Shown here: piece by piece, positions 35,971-45,395 of the stretch | How the letters are laid out: every line of letters begins with the position of its first letter | Numbering within the stretch: position 1 is the stretch's first letter | Source of the DNA: an uncultured Roseobacter sp. | GTDB lineage: Bacteria > Pseudomonadota > Alphaproteobacteria > Rhodobacterales > Rhodobacteraceae | Direction of reading: 5' to 3' | DNA length: 56,498 nucleotides | Assembly: GCA_947501635.1 (NCBI GenBank) | Contig: CANMWT010000017.1 | Coordinates: forward strand, 1 to 56,498 | Program-made: the position numbers and the translations under genes | Notes under the pieces: model-generated | Database searches by the model: none | What the model was told of the DNA's origin: nothing | The model's input: the letters and a program-made list of their open reading frames with translations, nothing else

Positions 35971-37131
35971 TCAGGGGGTGCGGTCCGCCATTGCCTCGGC
36001 AAAGCGTTCGAACAGGTAGTAGCTGTCTTGCGGGCCGGGGCTGGCCTCGGGGTGGTGCTGGACTGACCAGACCGGACGGCCCTCGACGCGGATACCGCAG
36101 TTTGAGCCGTCAAAAAGCGATGTATGGGTCTGGATGACCCCGTCCGGCAGGCTTTGCGCATCCACGGCAAATCCGTGGTTCATCGAGGTAATCTCGACCT
36201 TGCCGGTGTCGTGGTCCTTGACCGGATGGTTTGCGCCATGGTGCCCGTGGTTCATCTTGATCGTCTGGGCTCCCAGCGCGAGTGCGAGCATCTGGTGCCC
36301 CAGACAAATGCCGAAGACGGGCAGGTCTGTCTTGTCAAGAACCGCGCGGATCATGGGGACGGCGTAGCTGCCGGTGGCGGCCGGGTCACCCGGTCCGTTG
36401 GACAGAAACACGCCGTCGGGGTTGTGGGCCATCACATCGTCGAATGTCGCGGTGGCGGGCAGTACGGTGACATCGCAGCCGGCGCTGGCCAGGCAGCGCA
36501 GAATGTTGCGTTTGGCGCCATAGTCCACGGCGACAACCTTGTGTTTTGGGTTGGTCTGTGGCGCGTAGCCTTCGGGCCAGGCCCACCGCATTTCGTTCCA
36601 CTGGTAGGACTGCGCGCAGGTCACTTCGCGGGCCAGATCGAGCCCCTCAAGGCCGCTAAAGGCGCGCGCCTGCGCCACCAGCCCAGCGGGGTCGAAATTG
36701 CCGTCCGGATCATGTGCCAGAGCCACGTGGGGTGCACCGGATTGGCGGATGGCGCGGGTCAGGCGCCGCGTGTCCACACCCCCCAGAGCGATACGTCCGC
36801 GGGCTGAGAGCCAGCTGTCGAGGTCCTGAATGGCACGCCAGTTCGACGGCTCTGTCGGCATCCATTTCACGATCATGCCCGCAGCCACCGGATCACCGGT
36901 TTCGTCGTCTTCGGGGTTGACCCCGACGTTGCCCACATGTGGGAAGGTGAAAGTCACGATCTGCCCGGCGTATGAGGGGTCTGTCATAATCTCCTGATAG
37001 CCGGTCATCGCGGTGTTGAAGCAAAGTTCGGCAACGGTTGTGCCGGTTGCGCCGAAGCCTGCGCCGTAGAACAACGTGCCATCCGCCAGAGCCAGACAAG
37101 CGGTGGGGCGGTCGGGCGCGGAGACACTCAT
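35971..37131 (-). CDS. carA: Carbamoyl-phosphate synthase small subunit
   Basis: The glutamine amidotransferase subunit that feeds ammonia to CarB for arginine and pyrimidine synthesis. It has 386 residues. The N-terminal CarA-specific domain has ACLALADGTLFYGAGFGATG and AMTGYQEIMTDPSYAGQIV, then RIALGGVDTRRLTRAIR. The class I amidotransferase domain has VAVDYGAKRNILRCL, FLSNGPGDPAA, the nucleophile in FGICLGHQMLALALG and the His-x-Glu in VWSVQHHPEASPGP. ATG 37131 has AAAGGATCGACC upstream; a much longer open frame upstream is not supported. carB is not in the window, as often seen in Rhodobacterales. The divergent neighbour is yqeY. Confidence 0.96.
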   Translation of the reverse strand: MSVSAPDRPTACLALADGTLFYGAGFGATGTTVAELCFNTAMTGYQEIMTDPSYAGQIVTFTFPHVGNVGVNPEDDETGDPVAAGMIVKWMPTEPSNWRAIQDLDSWLSARGRIALGGVDTRRLTRAIRQSGAPHVALAHDPDGNFDPAGLVAQARAFSGLEGLDLAREVTCAQSYQWNEMRWAWPEGYAPQTNPKHKVVAVDYGAKRNILRCLASAGCDVTVLPATATFDDVMAHNPDGVFLSNGPGDPAATGSYAVPMIRAVLDKTDLPVFGICLGHQMLALALGAQTIKMNHGHHGANHPVKDHDTGKVEITSMNHGFAVDAQSLPDGVIQTHTSLFDGSNCGIRVEGRPVWSVQHHPEASPGPQDSYYLFERFAEAMADRTP

Positions 37132-37357
37132 GGTCGATCCTTTCAGGGCAGCAATCAGGCAAATCTGGCTGTTCCTAGACGGGGCGGGTTTGAGCGTCAA
37201 GGGGCTAGGCTCTGCAATGGTGCAGCCTGATGTGCGCGGTGGTGGCGGAATGGCGGGTGTTGCGGCCCGGGCGTGCTTTGGATAAGGTCCAAGCCTTGAA
37301 CAGACCGGTGCGCAACAAATCTGCGCGGCAACGGTCGACAAGAGAGGATAGCGGGCA

Positions 37358-37816
37358 ATGGATTTGCGCACGAAGGTTACGACGGCGTTGAAAAAGGCGA
37401 TGAAGGACAAGGATGCAGAGCGTCTTTCGACCCTGCGCCTGATCAATGCGGCCATCAAGGACAAGGACATCGCCGCGCGCGCGGATGGCAACGACGACGG
37501 TGTCGGCGATGACGAGGTGCTGGTGATTCTGGGCAAGATGGCCAAGCAGCGCAAGGAGAGCGCGCGCGCTTATGAAGAGGGCGGGCGTCTTGATCTGGCG
37601 GAGCGCGAGCTGGAAGAGGTTGTTGTCATCGAAGAGTTCCTGCCCCAGCAGCTGAGCGAGGCCGAAGCCTCCAGCGCGGTCGAGGCGGCCATTGCCGAGA
37701 TTGGTGCCGACAGCATCCGCGACATGGGCAAGGTGATGGGCATCCTCAAGGCGAAATACACCGGCCAGATGGACTTTGGTAAAGCCGGTCCGATGGTCAA
37801 GGACCGTCTGAGCTAG
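37358..37816 (+). CDS. GatB/YqeY domain protein
   Basis: A 152-residue cytosolic protein made of the YqeY domain, a helical module related to the tail of GatB (tRNA amidotransferase). Visible features are MDLRTKVTTALKKAMKDKDA, STLRLINAAIKDKDIAARAD, MAKQRKESARAYEEGGRLDL and IEEFLPQQLSE, with the C-terminal DMGKVMGILKAKYTGQMDFG. A role in tRNA-dependent amidation has been suggested for the family but is not established. ATG 37358 follows GAGAGGATAGCGGGCA. It is divergent from carA, an arrangement common in this order. Confidence 0.9.
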   Translation: MDLRTKVTTALKKAMKDKDAERLSTLRLINAAIKDKDIAARADGNDDGVGDDEVLVILGKMAKQRKESARAYEEGGRLDLAERELEEVVVIEEFLPQQLSEAEASSAVEAAIAEIGADSIRDMGKVMGILKAKYTGQMDFGKAGPMVKDRLS

Positions 37817-38000
37817 CCCTGCGCAGGACGCTGTATTTGAGCGCGTTGAGGCGTGCAAAAAGGCGTGCCCGCGGGCGCGTCTTTGTTTTTTGGGGTTTGG
37901 GGAACGGGCGGTTTGCCCGGCAAGCAGGCACATGCGGCTTGTGCGCGTCCCAGCGGCCCAGACCCAGCCGCAACAGGGTGTATTCATCGTAGGAGTACAC
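37797..38000 (-). CDS. Possible small basic protein
   Basis: A 67-codon open frame from GTG 38000, with AAAGG seven bases upstream. The first part, YSYDEYTLLRLGLGRWDAHK, looks protein-like and uses GC-rich third positions; the rest is Arg/Lys/Pro rich. It overlaps the end of the convergent yqeY gene by 20 bases. I do not recognise it. It may be real or chance; nothing else explains this 300-base gap. Confidence 0.35.
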   Translation of the reverse strand: MYSYDEYTLLRLGLGRWDAHKPHVPACRANRPFPKPQKTKTRPRARLFARLNALKYSVLRRASSDGP

Positions 38001-38112
38001 GGGGTTTCCTTTCTTTTGGCGGTCCTTTCCCACAGCTTTGCCTGATTGCTGCTGACACAGGGCTGTCAGTGGGGGATGCTACTGTGTCAGCACGTAGAGA
38101 GGTGATCTGCCC

Positions 38113-38799
38113 ATGCCCCGTTCAGACCGGTTATTCGAGATGATCCAGACCCTGCGCGCGGCCAAGGGGCCGATGACCGCGCAGATGCTGGCTGAACGTT
38201 TGGAGGTATCAAAGCGCACGGTCTATCGTGATATTGCGACCTTGCAGGCGCGGCGCACCCCGATAGAGGGGGAAGCAGGTGTGGGATACATCATGCGGTC
38301 GGGGTATGACCTGCCGCCGCTGAACTTTGACAGCGAAGAGATAACCGCTTTGCGGGTCGGTCTCGCGATGTTGGTGCGCACCGGGGATAGTGCGCTGGAG
38401 GCAGCAGCGGCGCGCATTCACCACAAGGTAGATGCGCTGCACGGACCGGCGGACTGGTTACAGGTGTCCCCGTGGGGCGCGCCGCGCGATGACCCCGATA
38501 AGGGCTGCGTTTCAATCGCCGTTCTGCGCGATGCCATACGGGCGGCGCGCAAGCTGCATCTGACCTACCGCAACACTGCACAGACCCAAACCGAGCGGAT
38601 TGTCCGACCGGTGGCGGTTGTCTATCATCTTGAAAGTGTGATGGTCGCCGCCTGGTGTGAATTGCGCAACGGTTTCAGGCATTTTCGCACCGACCGCATC
38701 TATGGCTGCGCCGTGCTGGACGACAGCTTTCCCGAGCAGGCCCAGACCCTCAGAACCCTTTGGCAGGAGCAAAACCGCTGGGACGCGGGCGGGGTCTAG
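38113..38799 (+). CDS. HTH/WYL-domain transcriptional regulator (YafY type)
   Basis: A 228-residue regulator. The N-terminal DeoR-like HTH is DRLFEMIQTLRAAKGPMTAQ followed by AERLEVSKRTVYRDIATLQA. RRTPIEGEAGVGYIMRSGYD is the usual wing, then PLNFDSEEITALRVGLAML. The WYL domain (~135-215) has LHLTYRNTAQTQTERIVRPV and AAWCELRNGFRHFRTDRI, in which AAWC replaces the common A-x-C-H/E pattern. WYL domains bind nucleic acid or nucleotide ligands. ATG 38113 follows AGAGAGGTGATCTGCCC. Its target is unknown. Confidence 0.9.
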   Translation: MPRSDRLFEMIQTLRAAKGPMTAQMLAERLEVSKRTVYRDIATLQARRTPIEGEAGVGYIMRSGYDLPPLNFDSEEITALRVGLAMLVRTGDSALEAAAARIHHKVDALHGPADWLQVSPWGAPRDDPDKGCVSIAVLRDAIRAARKLHLTYRNTAQTQTERIVRPVAVVYHLESVMVAAWCELRNGFRHFRTDRIYGCAVLDDSFPEQAQTLRTLWQEQNRWDAGGV

Positions 38800-38829
38800 G
38801 CAGGATAGGGCAGGCAGGATGCAGGCCTA

Positions 38830-39321
38830 TCAGCGCCGCCACGCCCGCTGTAACTCGTCATAGAGCGCCACGCGTTCGTCTTCGCTGAGAAAGGCGCCGA
38901 TTTCGACCTCGCGGCCCATTCCCTTAAGCGTGACATAATGCGGAACGGGGCCGTCTTTCTCGTATTTGGTGATGGTGGTCCAATAGCGATTGCAATCCCA
39001 TTCTCTTACTGCGCCCGAGGGGTCTGTGCGCGTCAGCCGCGCAGCCTCATCGTCGAGGGTCAGCACCTCTTCGATCTTGAGCGCATGGTGATTGCGCTGC
39101 AGCGCGAAATACATCCCCCAGACCGCCAGCAGTGCAAAGGGCAAAAGCCCCCACAGCACGGGCGAGCCCAGAAGGGTGATGACGGGGATCAGGATCATGG
39201 TGAAAGTGGCGAGCACAAAGGCCGCCATGCCCCGCGGGGGCAGCGACTGATGCGGCCAGAGGCGCATCTGTTGCGGGGTTTCATCCGGCGCGGAGGTCCA
39301 TTGGTAGGGCATCTGGTTCAT
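38830..39321 (-). CDS. DUF2244 family membrane protein
   Basis: A 163-residue protein with two adjacent membrane helices at ~32-72 (MAAFVLATFTMILIPVITLL and LWGLLPFALLAVWGMYFALQ) and a cytoplasmic C-terminal domain of ~90 residues (LTLDDEAARLTRTDP, WDCNRYWTTITKYEKDGPVP, YVTLKGMGREVEIGAFLSED). Pattern and length fit DUF2244, a family of unknown function in alphaproteobacteria and others, often near cytochrome oxidase genes; here ctaD lies 1.6 kb away. ATG 39321 is the only good start. Confidence 0.85.
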   Translation of the reverse strand: MNQMPYQWTSAPDETPQQMRLWPHQSLPPRGMAAFVLATFTMILIPVITLLGSPVLWGLLPFALLAVWGMYFALQRNHHALKIEEVLTLDDEAARLTRTDPSGAVREWDCNRYWTTITKYEKDGPVPHYVTLKGMGREVEIGAFLSEDERVALYDELQRAWRR

Positions 39322-39745
39322 TGATTTTTCAACAGGGCTGCGAGAAATCTATCGCCTGCGGTCGGGAGGGCAAGGGGGCAAAATGCACACCCGCGCGCAA
39401 AGCACGGTGCCAGGCTCGTCGCACATTGGGCGAATCGTGTCTTAAGGCCTATTTTTTAAGGCATGGGGCTGTCTGTAAAACGTCGGTATCGCGTCGGTGC
39501 AGGCGCGGTGTGATGCCGGGTTAACAGCGCGCGCAACCGGGTTTGTTAAGAATGGATGAAGCCACGCGGGGCATGACAACGGGCGCGGCGGGGAGGCTGC
39601 CTCCAAAAAGACTGCCAGCGGCCTGCAGGTACCGCCAGGGGTACGTTTTTGACAAGGGTCAGAGCAGAACCCGAGATGACCAATTGACTGAAATCAACTT
39701 CCAACGGGTTTTGCTGTGTGAAAAGCGCAAAGTCGGTTCGGTGCG
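39322..39745. other. Gene-poor interval before the nitroreductase gene
   Basis: About 420 bases without a convincing gene. It includes AAGGCCTATTTTTTAA at 39444-39459, which recurs inverted at 45382-45397. A minus-strand open frame from about 39776 to 39546 reads PLEVDFSQLVISGSALTLVK and continues in a protein-like way before turning Arg/Pro rich; it could be a gene remnant. Confidence 0.5.
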
Positions 39746-40810
39746 ATGCGTTCAGGCTGGATAGGGTTTCAAACACTCAAAACGGTGGTCAAGGATATGG
39801 ACCTATATGCAAGAACGGCCAGGAAAGTCCGGCAGCCTTTGCCGGCAAACCCCGGCCCGCGCGATTTTGTAAGGTTCGCGACTCTGGCTGCGAACGCACA
39901 CAACACGCAACCTTGGAAGTTTCGGATCACTGGCGACGCGGTCGATATCCTGCCAGATTTTGCCAGAAGGACTCCGGTTGTCGATCCCGACGATCACCAT
40001 CTTTATGTTTCGCTCGGGTGCGCTGCTGAAAACCTGGTGATCGCGGCAAATGCAAACGGTCGCGCCGCGCAGGTTGCGATGCAGAAGGATGCGCGGGGCG
40101 ACAGTTTCGTCACTGTAACTTTGGGAAATGGCAAGGTTGTCGATGCGGACTTGTGCGATGCAATTCCCAAGCGGCAATCGACAAAGTCAGACTATGATGG
40201 AACGCCCCTGTCGGCTGCGGAGGTGCGCCAGCTTGAAATGGCTGCGGCGCGAGGGGGTGTCGATATGCTGCTGCTGACGGATCGGCAAAAGCTCGATGAG
40301 GCGCTCGCGTTCATTCAGGCCGGGAACACGGCGCAGATGCAAGACCCGGCGTTTTTGGCCGAGTTGAAACGCTGGATACGGTTCAGCACCGCGATGGCGG
40401 TAAGAAAAGCAGATGGTCTTTCCGGTCCAAGCGCGGGCAACCCGAGTGCGCCTGATTGGCTTGGCCCGATCCTGTTCAATCTTATGTTCCGGGCGCAGTC
40501 CGAGACCCGAAAGCTCGCCCGGCACGTGGCGTCATCGGCGGGTCTGGCCGTATTTGTCGCCGAGACCGAAACGCCGGAGGGCTGGATCACCGTCGGGCGC
40601 AGCTTTGAGAGATGTGCGCTGACGGCAACAGCCCTGGGCCTGTGTCATGCGCATCTAAACATGCCGATCGAGGTGCAATCGGTGCGTTCCGATTTCGCGA
40701 GATGGCTCGGTATGGCTGATCGAAGACCCGATCTTGTTGTACGTTTCGGGCGGGCTGCGCAGATGCCGATGTCGCTGCGCCGTGGCGTGGACGAGGTGCT
40801 TGTCTCCTGA
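39746..40810 (+). CDS. Acg-type FMN-binding nitroreductase-family protein
   Basis: Up to 354 residues. RFATLAANAHNTQPWKFRIT is the N-terminal signature of the Acg-like nitroreductases (H-N-x-Q-P-W), and ARRTPVVDPDDHHLYVSLGC follows. A second FMN contact region lies in ETPEGWITVGRSFERCALTA with LGLCHAHLNMPIEV. Acg is a mycobacterial FMN-binding protein of this type thought to store flavin rather than reduce substrates; whether this one has activity is unknown. The start is uncertain: ATG 39746 or ATG 39797 (AAGGAT very close). A terminator shared with ctaD follows. Confidence 0.8.
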   Translation: MRSGWIGFQTLKTVVKDMDLYARTARKVRQPLPANPGPRDFVRFATLAANAHNTQPWKFRITGDAVDILPDFARRTPVVDPDDHHLYVSLGCAAENLVIAANANGRAAQVAMQKDARGDSFVTVTLGNGKVVDADLCDAIPKRQSTKSDYDGTPLSAAEVRQLEMAAARGGVDMLLLTDRQKLDEALAFIQAGNTAQMQDPAFLAELKRWIRFSTAMAVRKADGLSGPSAGNPSAPDWLGPILFNLMFRAQSETRKLARHVASSAGLAVFVAETETPEGWITVGRSFERCALTATALGLCHAHLNMPIEVQSVRSDFARWLGMADRRPDLVVRFGRAAQMPMSLRRGVDEVLVS

Positions 40811-40880
40811 AACTTTGCTGAGGATGGCGCGAGCCATCGGCGATGGCGACGCCTGAGGCGGCCTTTGCGTGCGACCAAAA

Positions 40881-40906
40881 AAGGCCCCGCAGTGCTGCGG
40901 GGCCTT
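40881..40906. terminator. Bidirectional intrinsic terminator (nitroreductase / ctaD)
   Basis: AAGGCCCCGCA (40881-40891) pairs perfectly with TGCGGGGCCTT (40896-40906) over a four-base loop. On the minus strand it is followed by a run of six T, so it mainly ends ctaD; on the plus strand TTTT follows. Confidence 0.93.
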
Positions 40907-40931
40907 TTGGAGTGTCTGTTACGCTTTTGCG

Positions 40932-42602
40932 CTAGTGGGCGTGCTGTTTGTCCCAGTCTTCCTGTTTTGGAAGCTGCTCGAACGTGTGTTCGGGCGGCGG
41001 GGAGGGCAGCGTCCATTCCAGCGTGTCCGCGTATTCGTTCCATGGGTTCTTCTCGGTCGCGGGTGCGCCCTTACGCAGGGCGTAGGCCATCACGCCGAAG
41101 AAGAAGAGGAACGAGGCGAAGCTGAGGAAGGCGCCGAGGCTCGACCACCAGTTCCAGTAGGCAAAAGCCTCAGGGTAGTCGATGTAGCGGCGTGGCATGC
41201 CCTGACGGCCCAGGAAGTGTTGTGGGAAGAACGTCAGGTTGGAGCCGATGAACATCATCCAGAAGTGGATTTTGCCCGCCATTTCCGGATACATCTTGCC
41301 GGTCATCTTGGGGAAGTAAAAGTAGATCCCCGCGAAGATGGCAAAGACGGCGCCAAGGCTCATCACGTAGTGGAAGTGCGCGACCACGTAATATGTGTCG
41401 TGGTAGTAGCGGTCCACAGCGGCCTGAGAGAGCACGATGCCCGTCACGCCGCCCACGGTGAAGAGGAACAAAAAGCCAAAGGCCCAGAGCATCGGTGTCT
41501 TAAATTCGACAGAGCCGCCCCACATGGTGGCGATCCAGCTGAACACCTTGACCCCGGTCGGGACGGCGATCACCATCGTGGCCAGCATGAAGTAGGCTTG
41601 CTGGTTGAGGCTCATGCCCACAGTGTACATGTGGTGCGCCCAGACAACAAAGCCCAATGCGCCGATTGCGATGATCGCCCAGACCATCGGCAGGTAGCCG
41701 AAAACGGGCTTGCGCGAGAAGGTCGCGATCACATGAGAGATGATGCCAAAACCGGGCAGGATGATGATGTAAACTTCAGGGTGTCCGAAGAACCACAGGA
41801 TGTGCTGATAGAGCACCGGGTCGCCCCCGCCTGCCGGATCAAAGAACGTAAAGCCAAAGTTTCGGTCCATCAAAAGCATGGTGATCGCGCCCGCCAGAAC
41901 CGGCAGGGACAGCAGGATCAGCCAGCTTGTCACGAAGATCGACCACGAGAACAGCGGCACTTTGAACAGTGTCATGCCCGGTGCGCGCATATTCAGGAAA
42001 GTGGTGATCATGTTGATCGCACCCAGAATGGACGAGGCACCCGAAACGTGGACCGCGAAGATCGCGAGGTCCATGGAGTAGCCGCCTTCATTCGTGGAGA
42101 GTGGCGGATAGAGCACCCAGCCCACGCCGGAGCCGGACTGGTCGTTGCCGCCAGGCGCAAGCACGGAGCAGACAGCCAGTGTTGTCCCCGCGACGTAGAG
42201 CCAGAATGAAAGGTTGTTCATCCGCGGGAAGGCCATATCGGGCGCGCCGATCTGCAAGGGCATGAAATAATTGCCGAAACCGCCGAAAAGCGCTGGAATC
42301 ACCACGAAGAACATCATCAGAATGCCGTGGCCGGTGATCAGGACGTTCCACAGGTGCCCGTTCGGCGTACAGACGGCATCGCTGGCGAACATCCGTGCGC
42401 CTTCCATGCACATGTACTGTACGCCTGGCTCCATCAGTTCAAGGCGCATGTAAACGGTAAAGGCAACTGATACAAAACCGACAAGCGCGGATGTGATCAG
42501 GTACAGAATACCGATGTCTTTGTGGTTGGTGGACATGAACCAGCGAGTAAAGAACCCGCGCTCGTCTTCGTGGTCGTGCCCGTGAATGGCTGCGTCTGCC
42601 AT
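40932..42602 (-). CDS. ctaD: aa3-type cytochrome c oxidase subunit I
   Basis: The catalytic subunit of the proton-pumping terminal oxidase: 556 residues, 12 helices. Landmarks are the heme a ligand region [19 protein letters not shown], the D-channel loop [20 protein letters not shown] (quoted piecewise), the CuB/His-Tyr site in [18 protein letters not shown], the paired His in [13 protein letters not shown] and the heme a3/a ligands in [14 protein letters not shown]. It ends [17 protein letters not shown] 42602 has AGGAGG eight bases upstream. It stands alone here; in Rhodobacterales the ctaC-ctaB-ctaG-ctaE genes usually lie elsewhere. A strong terminator follows. Confidence 0.98.
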   Translation of the reverse strand: MADAAIHGHDHEDERGFFTRWFMSTNHKDIGILYLITSALVGFVSVAFTVYMRLELMEPGVQYMCMEGARMFASDAVCTPNGHLWNVLITGHGILMMFFVVIPALFGGFGNYFMPLQIGAPDMAFPRMNNLSFWLYVAGTTLAVCSVLAPGGNDQSGSGVGWVLYPPLSTNEGGYSMDLAIFAVHVSGASSILGAINMITTFLNMRAPGMTLFKVPLFSWSIFVTSWLILLSLPVLAGAITMLLMDRNFGFTFFDPAGGGDPVLYQHILWFFGHPEVYIIILPGFGIISHVIATFSRKPVFGYLPMVWAIIAIGALGFVVWAHHMYTVGMSLNQQAYFMLATMVIAVPTGVKVFSWIATMWGGSVEFKTPMLWAFGFLFLFTVGGVTGIVLSQAAVDRYYHDTYYVVAHFHYVMSLGAVFAIFAGIYFYFPKMTGKMYPEMAGKIHFWMMFIGSNLTFFPQHFLGRQGMPRRYIDYPEAFAYWNWWSSLGAFLSFASFLFFFGVMAYALRKGAPATEKNPWNEYADTLEWTLPSPPPEHTFEQLPKQEDWDKQHAH

Positions 42603-42924
42603 GCGGTGCCTCCTAATTGGAATATTTCACTGGCCGGGGTTCCCGTTCCGGTCAGAGTCTTTCCGGTTTTAGAGCGAGTTGCCGCCGGGAGCAATGACAG
42701 TAATGCCGCACACATCAGATAAATTGCATGTTTTTCGGTTTTCGTCCGCTTGTAGGGCTTTTTGGGCGGCAAGCGGTGGTGCGGGATGGGTTTTCAGCAG
42801 GTGCGACAGATTTGCGCACGGGCATTAACGGAGATTTCACCGGTCGCGTGGATACTGCCGGGACTGACATACATCTGCACAGGCACAGGGCGGTGTGCAT
42901 GCTGGCGGTTAAGGTAGGATAATC
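42603..42924. other. Divergent intergenic region, ctaD / histidine kinase
   Basis: 322 bases that must hold the ctaD promoter and the promoter of the kinase operon. I see no clear palindrome, no tRNA and no convincing small gene. Short open frames on either strand are shadow frames without ribosome binding sites. Confidence 0.5.
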
Positions 42925-44178
42925 ATGGCGTTGGCAAGGCTCCCCGCGCAATTTGAATGCTCTGCGGAAGTGGATTTGGAAAGCGTCGCCTTTCTCAGCC
43001 AGATGATCGCACTTGTGCCCGGCATCATCTATGTTTTCAATCATCAGACCATGAGCAACGAGTATTCAAACCGCTCGATTGCTGAAATGCTGGGGTATGG
43101 GCCGGAAGAGGTCAAGGCGATGGGTGAGAACCTGTTGCCGACGATAGTACATCCTGACGATTTCGATCGTCTCGCCGAGCATGTGGGCTCTTTGCAGCAC
43201 CTCACGGCGGGCGAGCAGGCCATGTGGGAATACCGCGCCATTCACCGCGACGGTCGCGAAGTCTGGCTCAGATCGATCGAAACGGTTTTCACCCGTGCAG
43301 CGGATGGCAGCGTGTTGCGCCACATTGGTATCGCCTTTGACATTACTGCGGAAAAGACGGCCGAGCTGAGCCTGCGCAAGCTGAATGCCGGGCTGGAAGA
43401 GCGCGTGCGCGCCCGCACGCAAGAGCTGCAGGTCCTCAACAACGAGCTGGAGGCACGGGTTGTCGCGCGCACCAACGCGTTGCAAAGCGCCAGCAGAGAG
43501 CTTGAACAGTTAAGCTATGTGGCAGCCCATGATCTGAAGGTGCCGGTCAACAACATGTTGAGCCTGACGCATATGCTGGAAGAAGTCGCCGGCGAGCAGT
43601 CTGATGAATATGCTGAAACGCTGGCCTGGATGCGCGACGCCTGCGATCAGGCCGCGCAAAAGCTTGAGGCGCTCGTGGTTGTGGCGCAGGCCAATGCCAT
43701 GCCTGACGCGCCGTTTGTCGAGGTGGATATCGCGGCCGTTATGGACCGGATTTGCGTCAGCCTGCATTATGCGATCAAGGAGAGCAAAGCGACCTTCCAG
43801 ATCGAGCTTGAGCAAAAGACCGTGCGGTTTTTGCCTCAGGAGGTTGAAAATATACTGCAGGCGCTTGTTTCGAACGCGCTGAAATACGCAGACCCCGCAC
43901 GCCCTCCGCGCATTGCGGTGCGCTGCAACCGCAGGGGCGGGTTTGTCGTGCTAACGGTGTCTGACAATGGCCTTGGGCTGGACTTGCCGCGCGATCGTGA
44001 CAAGGTGTTTGGCCTGTTTCAGCGGGCGCATGTGACGCCCTCGGGGGCGGGGGTCGCGCTGTACACGATTCGACGCATCATGGAACGGATCGGCGGGGCA
44101 ATTGACGTGAAAAGCCGCCCGGGTGCAGGCAGTGACTTCTGTCTGTCCTTCCCCTGCAATGAAGAGGGTGACAGATGA
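42925..44178 (+). CDS. PAS-domain sensor histidine kinase
   Basis: A 417-residue soluble kinase with no membrane segment. A PAS fold occupies ~20-145 (GIIYVFNHQTMSNEYSNRSI, VHPDDFDRLAEHV, WEYRAIHRDGREVWLRS, HIGIAFDITAEKTAEL). A coiled coil of about 55 residues follows (ELQVLNNELEARVVARTNAL). The HisKA box is YVAAHDLKVPVNNM with His about 202. The ATPase domain has NALKYADPARPP (N box), VSDNGLGLD (G1) and PSGAGVALYTIRRIMERIGG (G2). ATG 42925 has TAGGATAATC upstream. It is divergent from ctaD and translationally coupled (ATGA) to a receiver gene. PAS suggests redox, oxygen or small-molecule sensing. Confidence 0.9.
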   Translation: MALARLPAQFECSAEVDLESVAFLSQMIALVPGIIYVFNHQTMSNEYSNRSIAEMLGYGPEEVKAMGENLLPTIVHPDDFDRLAEHVGSLQHLTAGEQAMWEYRAIHRDGREVWLRSIETVFTRAADGSVLRHIGIAFDITAEKTAELSLRKLNAGLEERVRARTQELQVLNNELEARVVARTNALQSASRELEQLSYVAAHDLKVPVNNMLSLTHMLEEVAGEQSDEYAETLAWMRDACDQAAQKLEALVVVAQANAMPDAPFVEVDIAAVMDRICVSLHYAIKESKATFQIELEQKTVRFLPQEVENILQALVSNALKYADPARPPRIAVRCNRRGGFVVLTVSDNGLGLDLPRDRDKVFGLFQRAHVTPSGAGVALYTIRRIMERIGGAIDVKSRPGAGSDFCLSFPCNEEGDR

Positions 44179-44627
44179 CGGCGGATCATGCGCTGAAGAC
44201 GCATCCTCTTCACCGGATTTTGCTGGTTGATGATGATAAGGTCACCAACCTGATGCACCGGCGACGGATTGCCAAATGCGCGCTGGCTGACGCGGTGGAT
44301 GTGGCAACAGACGGGCGCGCAGCGCTCGACTACCTGTCGGACCGAGCCCGCGCCGGCAAGACACAGCCCGAACTTTTGCTGCTGGACATCAACATGCCGC
44401 GCATGAACGGCTTCGAGTTTCTTGCCGAATACGCGACCTTGCCCGCCGACACCCACCGCTGCAGATGTATCGTGATGGTGTCGACGTCGACGCTGCGACA
44501 GGACCGAACCCGCGCCGAAGCGGACCCGCACGTATGCGCCTATGAGATCAAACCACTGACAGAGGGAGATTTCTGCCGCATCGTCCGCGACAGTCAGCGC
44601 ACGGCACCACCTGCCGGCAGCGGGTGA
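44175..44627 (+). CDS. Single-domain response regulator
   Basis: A 150-residue stand-alone receiver with no output domain. The acidic pocket is [17 protein letters not shown], the phospho-acceptor is Asp ~71 in [19 protein letters not shown], the switch residue lies in [11 protein letters not shown] and the conserved Lys in [11 protein letters not shown]. The protein most resembles the small receivers coupled to PAS kinases in alphaproteobacteria (Rcp-like). It starts within the kinase stop codon (44175-44178), so the pair is made together. It overlaps the end of convergent lipB by 34 bases. An output through a further protein or a phosphorelay is implied. Confidence 0.9.
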   Translation: MTADHALKTHPLHRILLVDDDKVTNLMHRRRIAKCALADAVDVATDGRAALDYLSDRARAGKTQPELLLLDINMPRMNGFEFLAEYATLPADTHRCRCIVMVSTSTLRQDRTRAEADPHVCAYEIKPLTEGDFCRIVRDSQRTAPPAGSG

Positions 44628-45316
44628 TCCGCGCCTGAGCCCGGGCCCGCGCTGCCATCCGTTGGCACCGATTCAAAGACGCCTGCAAAGCTATGGCGCA
44701 ACGCAACATCGACGTCCTGCATCGTGACTGGCAGCCCCAGATCGACAAGGCTGGTCACACCGTGCTCTGTGATGCCGCAGGGCACGATGCCATCAAAATG
44801 CGTCAGATCAGGCTCCACGTTGATGGAAAGCCCGTGAAAGCTGATCCACTTGCGCAGCCGGATACCGATCGCTGCGATCTTGTCTTCGCGCAGCGCGCCG
44901 GTGGGCGCGCGCGGCTTGTCGGGACGTTCGACCCAGACGCCCACGCGCCCGTCGCGGATATGGCCAGTGACATTGAAACGGTCCAGCGTCGCGATCACCC
45001 ATTCTTCGAGGTGCTGCACAAAGGCACGCACATCCCGCCCGCGCGCGCCTACGTCAAGCAGAACATAGGCAACCCTTTGCCCGGGTCCGTGATAGGTGTA
45101 TTGCCCGCCGCGTTTGGTGACGTAGACAGGAAACCTGTCGGGATCGGTCAGATCCTGCGCGCGCGCACTGGTGCCTGCGGTGTACAGCGGCGGATGCTCT
45201 ACCAGCCAGATGCATTCTGGTGCCTGCCCTTCCGCTATGGCCTGCGCACGCGTCTCCATCCACTGCTCGGCAGTGCGGTAATCGGTCAGCCCGTCGGTTA
45301 TGATCCATTCAACCAT
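44594..45316 (-). CDS. lipB: Lipoyl(octanoyl) transferase LipB
   Basis: Transfers octanoyl groups from ACP to the lipoyl domains of 2-oxoacid dehydrogenases and GcvH. Motifs: [60 protein letters not shown] with the catalytic Lys, and the catalytic Cys in [15 protein letters not shown]. It has 240 residues. ATG 45316 gives the family-like start [12 protein letters not shown] 45322 would add two residues. The C-terminal ~25 residues are Gly/Pro rich and overlap the receiver gene from the other strand. Confidence 0.96.
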   Translation of the reverse strand: MVEWIITDGLTDYRTAEQWMETRAQAIAEGQAPECIWLVEHPPLYTAGTSARAQDLTDPDRFPVYVTKRGGQYTYHGPGQRVAYVLLDVGARGRDVRAFVQHLEEWVIATLDRFNVTGHIRDGRVGVWVERPDKPRAPTGALREDKIAAIGIRLRKWISFHGLSINVEPDLTHFDGIVPCGITEHGVTSLVDLGLPVTMQDVDVALRHSFAGVFESVPTDGSAGPGSGADHPLPAGGAVR

Positions 45317-45395
45317 GCGCAAGCTCTATCGCAGCGCGCGCGCCACGCCTAGAGCCCGCATCCGATCTTGCGACGGGGTTTTTAAAAAATAGGCC

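Noticed and set aside
37131-37554. N-terminal extension of carA by 141 codons
   Set aside because: The family start MSVSAPDRP at 37131 fits, and the extension would overlap divergent yqeY.
40869-42209. 446-codon plus-strand frame opposite ctaD
   Set aside because: Low-complexity His/Asp/Glu-rich reading typical of an antisense frame; ctaD is certain.
42497-42772. Small minus-strand frame at the start of ctaD
   Set aside because: Overlaps the ctaD start in another frame and lacks a ribosome binding site; ctaD has a strong AGGAGG.
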